A DNA stretch of 36,257 nucleotides from Saccoglossus kowalevskii. Taxonomy: Eukaryota; Hemichordata; Enteropneusta; Harrimaniidae. The stretch spans positions 132,797 to 169,053 of the forward strand of contig NW_003135348.1 in assembly GCF_000003605.2 (NCBI RefSeq), given 5' to 3'. The notes beneath the pieces were generated by a model. It searched no databases. It was not told the origin of the DNA and worked only from the letters and a program-made list of their open reading frames with translations. Shown in pieces: positions 24,501 through 33,500 of the stretch (positions are counted from its first letter, which is position 1; every line of letters begins with the position of its first letter). Made by a program: the position numbers and the translations under genes.

Positions 24501-27500
24501 TTTCTACAATTCTGCTCATGTGACAAATTTGACTAAACGATGACTACTCTACCTTTTTCACATCACATTTTATTACCCTTGTGTAGGATTATGTAATTGT
24601 GTCTGAAACAATATTTCGAAAAGATTTGGTCAACTTTATGCGTCATGTTATATTCAAACAAGAAAATGTTCAAAATCACCGCTATTGTTGCTTTAATATC
24701 TTACCTGGGATGAAAGCTGTTTAAAGAATGGTTCTAATTCTTTCAGTAAATCATATCCTTGATGATTAAAGGTGTACTGCGCTTGAGTAAAGGACAACAA
24801 CTGTAAGAAAGAATTACTGTTATATTACCATGGTAACTATCACCATCAATAATGGTACCATGGCTACAACCATGATCTGATATGATATCATGGCAACAAC
24901 CATGATCATCTATAGTACCATATGGCAACCACCACCAGGGGAGCATTCACTATAGAAAACATTCATGAGAGCTCTGAGTTTTTGCTACTGAACAATCCAA
25001 ATTTCTGAAGCCGTATGTAGCATTAGCTAATAATGCTACAAGGTGACTCCCCAAATGTTTTCCTCAGTAACCGCACAGAAGGTATGGTACCATAGCACCA
25101 TCAAGTATCGTACCTTAGTACTGGGTAACAACAATAATGGACCAACAAAATGGTGGTAGCACTGGATTACACCTAATGAACGACTTAAATCTCTAAACAT
25201 TAGGATATTGTTCCACTGAATTTTGACCCAAAGGACATTAAAAAACATAATTTTAGTGCAATAATATATCTTTTTTTAACCTTTCCACAACCAGTTCCCC
25301 CTTTTCAGCATAAATTCACAAAATAATCCAGTTTATAATCTGTACTTCCCTGAAGAAGATTGGGACAAAAATAGCCAAATTTTTTGACTAAAAACTGAAA
25401 ATTGACTTCAATTGTGTCTGTTAGGTCCAAAATTAGGGTTCATTTCCAGAAATATTGAAAAGATATAAGAAATAAGTACAAAAAATTTGGGTGAGAAAGT
25501 CTGGTGGTGAAAGGGTTAAGTTCGTGGTACATACATACCACATGCATAATAAATGCGACATACTTACAGAATTAAGTATTTCATATTTCTTTCTGGAATC
25601 AACTATACTAATCTACAAAGAAAGAAACGAGTTATCAATAAATTGAAAAAATAATAATCAAGAATTAAAAAATAAACAAAATAGTGCTGTTCATATCTGT
25701 AATCAACTACCTGCAAGTTTGCAAAAAAAAAAGGATTGCTGCAGAATACACTCACACACATCACTCAAAAAAAATGTCAGCGCTGCATTGTGGGAAAACT
25801 GTAATCATTAACTGTCAGATGTTTTATAATATTGAGAGGGCACTGTCTTGTTTTAGAATTTCTACACATGACCCAAATATTGAGACTGGGAGAGGGACAG
25901 GCGTTCCACTGGAACTGAGGTTTTGTCCATCACATGCTTCTAATTTGCCCACAATATGCCAATCTTAGGCTAAAATTTATTCCACAATTTTATTTTTCTC
26001 CAGCAACAGAATGGAAATTTATTTCGTTAATTAATTCAAGTAATTCAAATACATTAGTTATATTTATTTATTTATTTTCAAGAATATTTAATATTGTACA
26101 TGTAAGGCCCATGGCCTATAGTACTGAATAAAGATATATATATACATGTCTAATATTGAGAGGGTGAGTGAAAAATGAAGGAAATTTGTCTCTCATTGCA
26201 AAGAATGGTTCACAGATATAAGTTCCACATACATCTGTATTACCAAATATATTTTAAAATACTGCAAAACGGTGGAATAATTTAAGAATTTTGAAATAAC
26301 TGGTAAAAAGATGCTCATGAGGCCAGATGTGAATGGCTTTTTACCAACCAGATTGAAATCTTATGATCATAAACAAAATTCTGGAAATATTCCAACGTTT
26401 CACAAAATCTAAAATATTGCTCCAAAGTTAGTAATAAAGAATCTTGTTATAAATCTAAATATTTTATAATTATGAAGAGACTGGCAGAATGCCGAAATCC
26501 AAAATCAGCAAACTTTTTTGTGTGGAGTTCGGGCAAACCCTGGTGGCAGCCATGTTTGTTTTTATTACCGTACTTCCCAAGCATAAGCCTATCCCTCTGT
26601 TTATAGACATTTAATGAGTTGAGGAAATCCCCGAGTATTGGCCCAGGGTGTTTTTACTGGGCATCGGCAACATTTATTAAAATATGCATGTAAAAAGTGT
26701 ATTTCATTGCATAATCAAAGTTAAACTGTAAATAGCTCTCGTGTGATCAGAGCAGGTATTATAAAGGTATAGGCTTTGCCTAATAAGTTAATGTAATTGC
26801 ATGTAGGTCAATCCATCAATAAAATTGATCAAGATGTCTGAGAATCTCTGACATACTGTATATGGAAACACATGATTTTGATATGGGCATTTTGAAAAAC
26901 ATGCAAGGACACTATACTTGTAAACAATGGGCACTAATGAGGCACTCTATGAATGAGGTATTTCTAGAGGTTGGGGTTTGTCTCGTCAGTTGAATAATTT
27001 TTGCTTTGATTTTCTTATGGGTTTTTTTCCTAATGCGACTTAATTTCACTTGTTTTTTTTAATTCTTGGTAATTGGTGTCATTACGACATTAGCGATGGA
27101 GTAGTAAAAATCGCAATTAACCTCAGTGCAGCAAATCAGGATAGATCTTCTTGACGCAATGGACAAATTTCGCCATTTTCGCTGACAAGTAAAATCTGCT
27201 AAATTAAACCTACGTGAACATGTAAAGTAACAACAGATTGTTTCCTTGACAGATTCTTGAAATTAAATCATCAAAATAGTACAACTAAAAAGTCTGTACA
27301 ACATACCTAGAACAGATAAATAAAAACATCTAGTTTAATGTTCGCCCGGACTTTGAGCCCTTGAAAGTAAGTGAACCAGCCCTTACATATGCCAATGATT
27401 GAAATTTGTTTAATTGCTATCAAATTATCACTCAAAAAAAATATTTCATTTGTGAGACGTGGTTTTGATACAAACCGAAGATCGCGATCAACCCTACACA

Positions 27501-30500
27501 AAACTATCGTCATTTTGTTTTCCATGTCCTCGTTCGGCAAAAACAAAAAACTCGCATATTTACTATTTGTTTAATGAGTGCATTTTTGTTTAAAAATATC
27601 AAACAAGAATAAACACTAAGTAAAATAGGAATCAACTGCTTCGTTTTAATTGAGTAAGATGGAAACCATGTGAAAACAAATGTGAAACATTACTGTCTGC
27701 TCGAGGAGAAGACACTGGGAGTCGTGTGCAAAGAGATTGTTTACAAATTAGATCACATTGGAAGTGCTTTTGGTCACGTTGTGTAGCTTCAATGCGTAAA
27801 ATAGAAAATTTATATCTTGAATAAAACTGACAAACTTCCTTGCTGTTGCTGTCTGCCTTATACATGGATTAAGTGTAGACGCGGGGATTCAGTTTTCCTT
27901 TTCTCTGCTCGTGGCGTCGCAATAGCGGTGAAGGTCAGTACTGGGTTGAACCGACAGCCATGGCCACTATATTTTGAATGATCATAAATAATTTTTGAAC
28001 CCAATAGTAGTGATCACTGTGATTATTATATAAATATCTTGCAAAGTCTGGAGCGATACTGAAAAAAAATCGTTGATTTCCTTCTATATTCATTCTTGAA
28101 AGTAGGCCAAAGTATCCGCAGGTGAATACGAGTATCCAGATAATAAGTTAGGATCGATCAGTTCACACGAATTGTTCTGTTCTGATTCATCATTGCAAAA
28201 CAATGGCCTGGAAACGGCCCAGCTTGAGGGAAACAGTATCGTGGAAAGAAAGAACAGTATCGGACCTGATACCCTTAAAAGACCTGATGAGAACACTGCA
28301 GAATCGCGGGTGGAACGAAAGTTACGCGGCTATTGTCTAAGCGACGCAGGCCCGAGGAGAACACTGTACATGTAACCAGCACATTTACGAATCAAGATTG
28401 GCAGAAAGTTGTACGGCATCTGTCTTCAATTTTGTCTATTGATAAATATGATGCACAAAATGAAATTGAACTTGAGTTCATGAAAATCGGAAAAGGTACT
28501 GCTTTTTCGTCAAACTGAAAAAATGGCCGCGTCACTCTTGTAACTGCGCATGCGTACTCCCCATACATTTGATGTTTTTAGTCGCTGTATCTGCTCAAAT
28601 AACATCCATCATGATATAATAAATCATTATATACTAAAATTCGCAAATTTGCAGATCTTCCAATGAAATATTACCAGTTTTTTTTGCGACAGAATACGTT
28701 ATTGCACTATGCAAATTAGGCTACTCACCCTAGTCAAATATTTGTTAAGAACCTTTCAAGACTCTAAGTTATAAATTAACAAGCCATGCATGGCACAGTC
28801 CCCGTTAGTTATCAAATTTAAGATAAATAGTTTTGTTTATAGTAATATAGCTGGAATATAACCATGTCAGGAATATGATTTTTTTAACATTAAAATTGAC
28901 ATTTGTATCTGATCGTCAAACAAGTACTTGTCCATATTGAGAGATAATGCTCTGGAACAGCATTCAAAATCAGCCATTTTGAATACATGTATATATATAT
29001 ATAACGTGATGTATAACGAATATATAAAATTTGAATATAATCAGTCAAAGCATTTCAGAGATATGGCTCTAGAAGCCCAATCATTAAAACAAAATGGCCG
29101 CCAGTCAGCCATTTTGAATCCAATCTGAAAAATAAAATGACGTGCATCAGGAACCCGTAATGTCTAATGTATGTACCAAGTTTGAACGAAATCCATCCAT
29201 AAATGCCAGAAATGCTTGATATTTGATGATTTTTTAGCACAAAAATGACCACCATTCGGCCATTTTGAATAGGATCGTCAAATCAATATATCTGTTTATC
29301 TATGACATGATGTATAATGAATATTTAAAATTTGAATATAATCAGTCAAAACAAGTCTGAGATATGGGTCTAGAAGCCCATTCATTAAAACAAAATGGCC
29401 GCCAGTCGGCCATTTTGAATCTTATCTGAAAAACAAAATTATTTACCAAGTTTGAACAAAATCCATCTGTAAGTAGCCAAGAAATGCTTGATTTTTAGGA
29501 TTTTTTAACACAAAAATGGCCGCCATTAAGCCATCTTGAATCAGATTGTAAAACAAAATGATGTGCATCAAGGTCTTATAATGTCTAATGTATATACCAA
29601 GTTTGAACAAAATCCATCTGTAAACAGCCGAGAAATGCTTGATTTTGATGATTTTTAGCACAAAAATGGCTGCCATTCGGCCATCTTGAATCAGATCATG
29701 AAACAAATTCACATGCATATGTATAATACCATGTATGTGTGAAGTTTGATTGTGATTGGTCCAGGCATTTCTAAGATACAGATACTGCGTCCGGGGACTA
29801 ATTAATGCAATAATTGACTAATTAATATGCATGTAATTGCACCAAAATCTAATCAGTGCATCTACTCATCATATATTAGCTGTGTGCCAAATTTCATTTG
29901 AATTGAAATTGTAGATCTTGAGTTATCAGTGGAACAAATTTTTGTCACAGAGTCACAGAGTAACAGACACCGGTACCACATAAGCTCCGTTTCACGAGAG
30001 CTAAAAATCATGAATGGTACCGGTAGTTTGGTTCCGCTTTTACGAGAAAACTAGCATTTATTTCAGAGTGCATGGCGGGTGAACGCCTGGAACATTATTG
30101 GCACATCTATTTTGTTATTTACTCAGGGTAAACCCCGATGTTGCAATACTGAGTTAATCCATATTTCTTTTGAGTAGTAGCTTTAGAAACGCCAAAATGT
30201 GATCGAGAAACCTGGTCATTGAACATCGTTTTACTTTTCCGAAAAATCGTGTCCATTGAGACTATCGTGAATGGGGTGTGAACGAGCGAACTAAATTCAA
30301 CACAACTTATTGGTGACCGTGAAAGGTTTAAATACTTCATCTAATTTACCCCTAATTTACCTTTCGAAAATTGCGAATCAACAGCTTTTAGAAAAAAAAA
30401 TCACATTTTTTTTTGTAGAAATCAGTGTTAACAGATTGCATTTTAACATCACAGTAGTTCACTTTCACGTTGCGTTGAAAAAATTACTCAATCAATAATC

Positions 30501-33500
30501 GGAAAACTTCATCTGTACGACACAGCATTTTGATTGGTTAACGAAAGACATGACCTGTTAGGTCAAAGGAAGTTGCTCAGGTCAAATCATGAACCAGAAA
30601 AACACCATGGCAGAAATTGCTTTGTATAGTGAGTTTGCGTACGATCGAAAACATTCCACAACGAAGATAATGATAAAAATTTTGCCTTCAACTGTTTCCC
30701 CACAGACCCTACCCATTACTACACCGTAAATTCAGGCGGTATGTAAACCGTATTGTTATAAAATGTGTGTATTTTTATGAACATGTTGGTTTCTTCATTG
30801 TAAAAAGTGTCACATTTTTTCCTCAAAAAGACATAATATTTCTCCGAGATCGGTGCTGTGAACGAAAAATGTAATTTGGATAATTTTTTGTGGTTGGGAG
30901 GTGGTCCTTGAGTCGAGTATAAGCCCATCCCCCTAATTTTCCTGATTTTACATGTTCAGGAAAGTACGGTATTAAAGGACCCTTACATGCATATTCATTC
31001 CATATTTGGAATTCACATTTCCTTATATGGTAGGATGAAAATACCCAGTAAAATACCGCAATATTACGGCATACTATAACTTATGGCGTTTCAATGAGAG
31101 ATGTATAATAATTACAGGAATTATGGGAAAACAAACATAACATACCTGGCATACATAATCTAATGCTGTATGTGCGTACGCTGATCTGGTAGCAGATAAG
31201 ACGTTATAAGCTTCCTCGGCCTCACCAGGTTTGGTTCTATTCACCTGTGCATGTTTAGCATAGGCACTCTCAAGATCATCTGTGATTCTATCAAATACTT
31301 TCTTTGTTTCTTTAACTTTCTTTATGTCTCTGCAAAGAGTGAACAAATGACACACTTTTCAATAATTCTGAACAATAGCGGGGCAGTATTTCATCTCAAA
31401 ATTTTCACCAATAGTGTGGTAGTATTTTATTTCAAAACCCTGACCAATAGCGTGGCAGTATTTCATCTCAAAGCCATGACCAATAGCATGGCAGTATTTT
31501 ATTTCAAAACTCTGACCAATAGTGTGGCAGTATTTCATCTCAAAATTTTGACCAACAGGTGGCAGTATTTCATCTCAAAATACTGACCAACAGCATGGCA
31601 GTATTTCATCTCAAAATACTGACCAATAGCATGGCAGTATTTCATCTCAAAATACTGACCAATAGCATGGCAGTATTTCATCTCAAAATACTGACCAATA
31701 GCATGGCAGTATTCCATTTCAAAACTCTGACCAATAGCGTGGCGGAAGGCAAAAATACACTGATATAAAAGCCAGGGTTCAAATTCCCTACAATGATTGG
31801 TATGCTATCCTTTTCATCACCAATTCCCTCTTTTCATCACAAATTCACAAAAAGTCGTGTTTATAGTCTGCACTTTCTTTCAGAAGACAAAAATAACCAC
31901 ATTTTTTGAGTAAAAACTAAAAATTTAATAAAATTTTGTCTGCTGGCTCCAAATTAGGGTTAATTTCTAGAAATATTTATGACAATATAACAAAAGAAGT
32001 GCAGACTAATTTGGGTGAAAAAGTCTGGAGGTGAAAAGGTCATTGCTTGTATGTTACTATGGATATTCACCATATACTAGATTTTTAACTGAATCAAAAA
32101 GGACATACAAAATTCTATTTCTGCTGCATGATGTAAACATAGAAAAGTGTTTGACCTGCACACAAATATTTGGAGTTTATATAAGAGAAATTTTGAATGT
32201 TGCAGGAATGCTAATTTCTAAAGTTTTCAGTATCACATGTTTAGAAATCTAGAGTACACGTACTTACTCCTTAACAAATCCACTAAGTGCTTTACAGATG
32301 GCTCTGTGAGTTTGATCAAATAACATCTGAAACAAAAAAACAGCTTTAGTTCGACACTTCGTTGGCAGTTTTGACATTGAAATTTTAATACAATAATGAA
32401 CTTTGACCTGCCATGAGATACAAGTCTGAAGTTAGGGACAACATCAAAAGTTCAATGTAGGATAAAAAACTTAATTCCTTTAGTTATTTCCCAAACCCCC
32501 CTACCCCCCACTGAAATTTAATTGATAAATATTGACCATGGCGTCAGACTACATTCACCATTGAATACAAATTGATAATCAAACAGTAGTATGGCATAGC
32601 AGTTGGTTGTTGGGTGGGTGTAAAAAGGCTTTACACTTGGACCAAACCATTTTCTCGTTTTGGATGTGTGTTTTTTCATTTTCTGCTATTTTTGTCCATT
32701 ATTGGATAGAAAAAAAATTACAAATACTCCAAGATTTTTTTGACTTTATTAAAAAATAAAATCGTTTTTGTAGGATAGAAACTTTTTGAGGTCAAAACCC
32801 CCCCGTCCCCAAACTAAAGCAATTAAGTTTTTTATTTGACATCGATCTTTTGACGTAGTCCCTTACTGATACATGACACCAGAATATAACACTTGCAAAA
32901 CAAGGAAGAAATGATCAAGACAACAATATTTCATTTTATGTGCTTTTACAAATAAAGGAGATTCACTTACCGAATGATAATTTTGCATTTCAGACAATGC
33001 ATTTACAAACTTGTCAGCTGAATTCTGGTAAGAAAAAAAAAAGCAATTTGTGTAGAATGTTTATAGCTGAAAGCAGATTGGTGTAGTGGTGTTTTTTGTT
33101 TGCAATATGCCATCATATCCTGTGACCTTTGACCTATTTTATATAAATTTCTGGGAGTTGTGTTGCTCCCTGACTTGGCAGTGAATGACTTGTTTGTTGA
33201 TTGTATTGTAATGCATTGTCTTTAATTCAATGACAAATGAATTACATGTAATACCAAATGTCATAACATGGTTTCATAGAAACAAGGGACCCTGTGTTAG
33301 GAGTGAGGTAGAAAGAAAAAGAATGTGAAATATTTTTTTTTTAGATTTGTTATTAAACTTTCACTTATGTTATTCCAACTGCCTGTAATTATATAAATAA
33401 TTCAAGTTATATGCAACAATGAACAGACTACTCTACAGGGACCCATGAAATATACTGATATTCAGAAAGTTGAGGTTTCACATGTACACATAGAGACATT

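Noticed and set aside
31251-31768. Long open frames on both strands with a 12-residue repeat
   Set aside because: The 36-bp repeat period is a multiple of three, so frames stay open by chance on both strands. The region is intronic.
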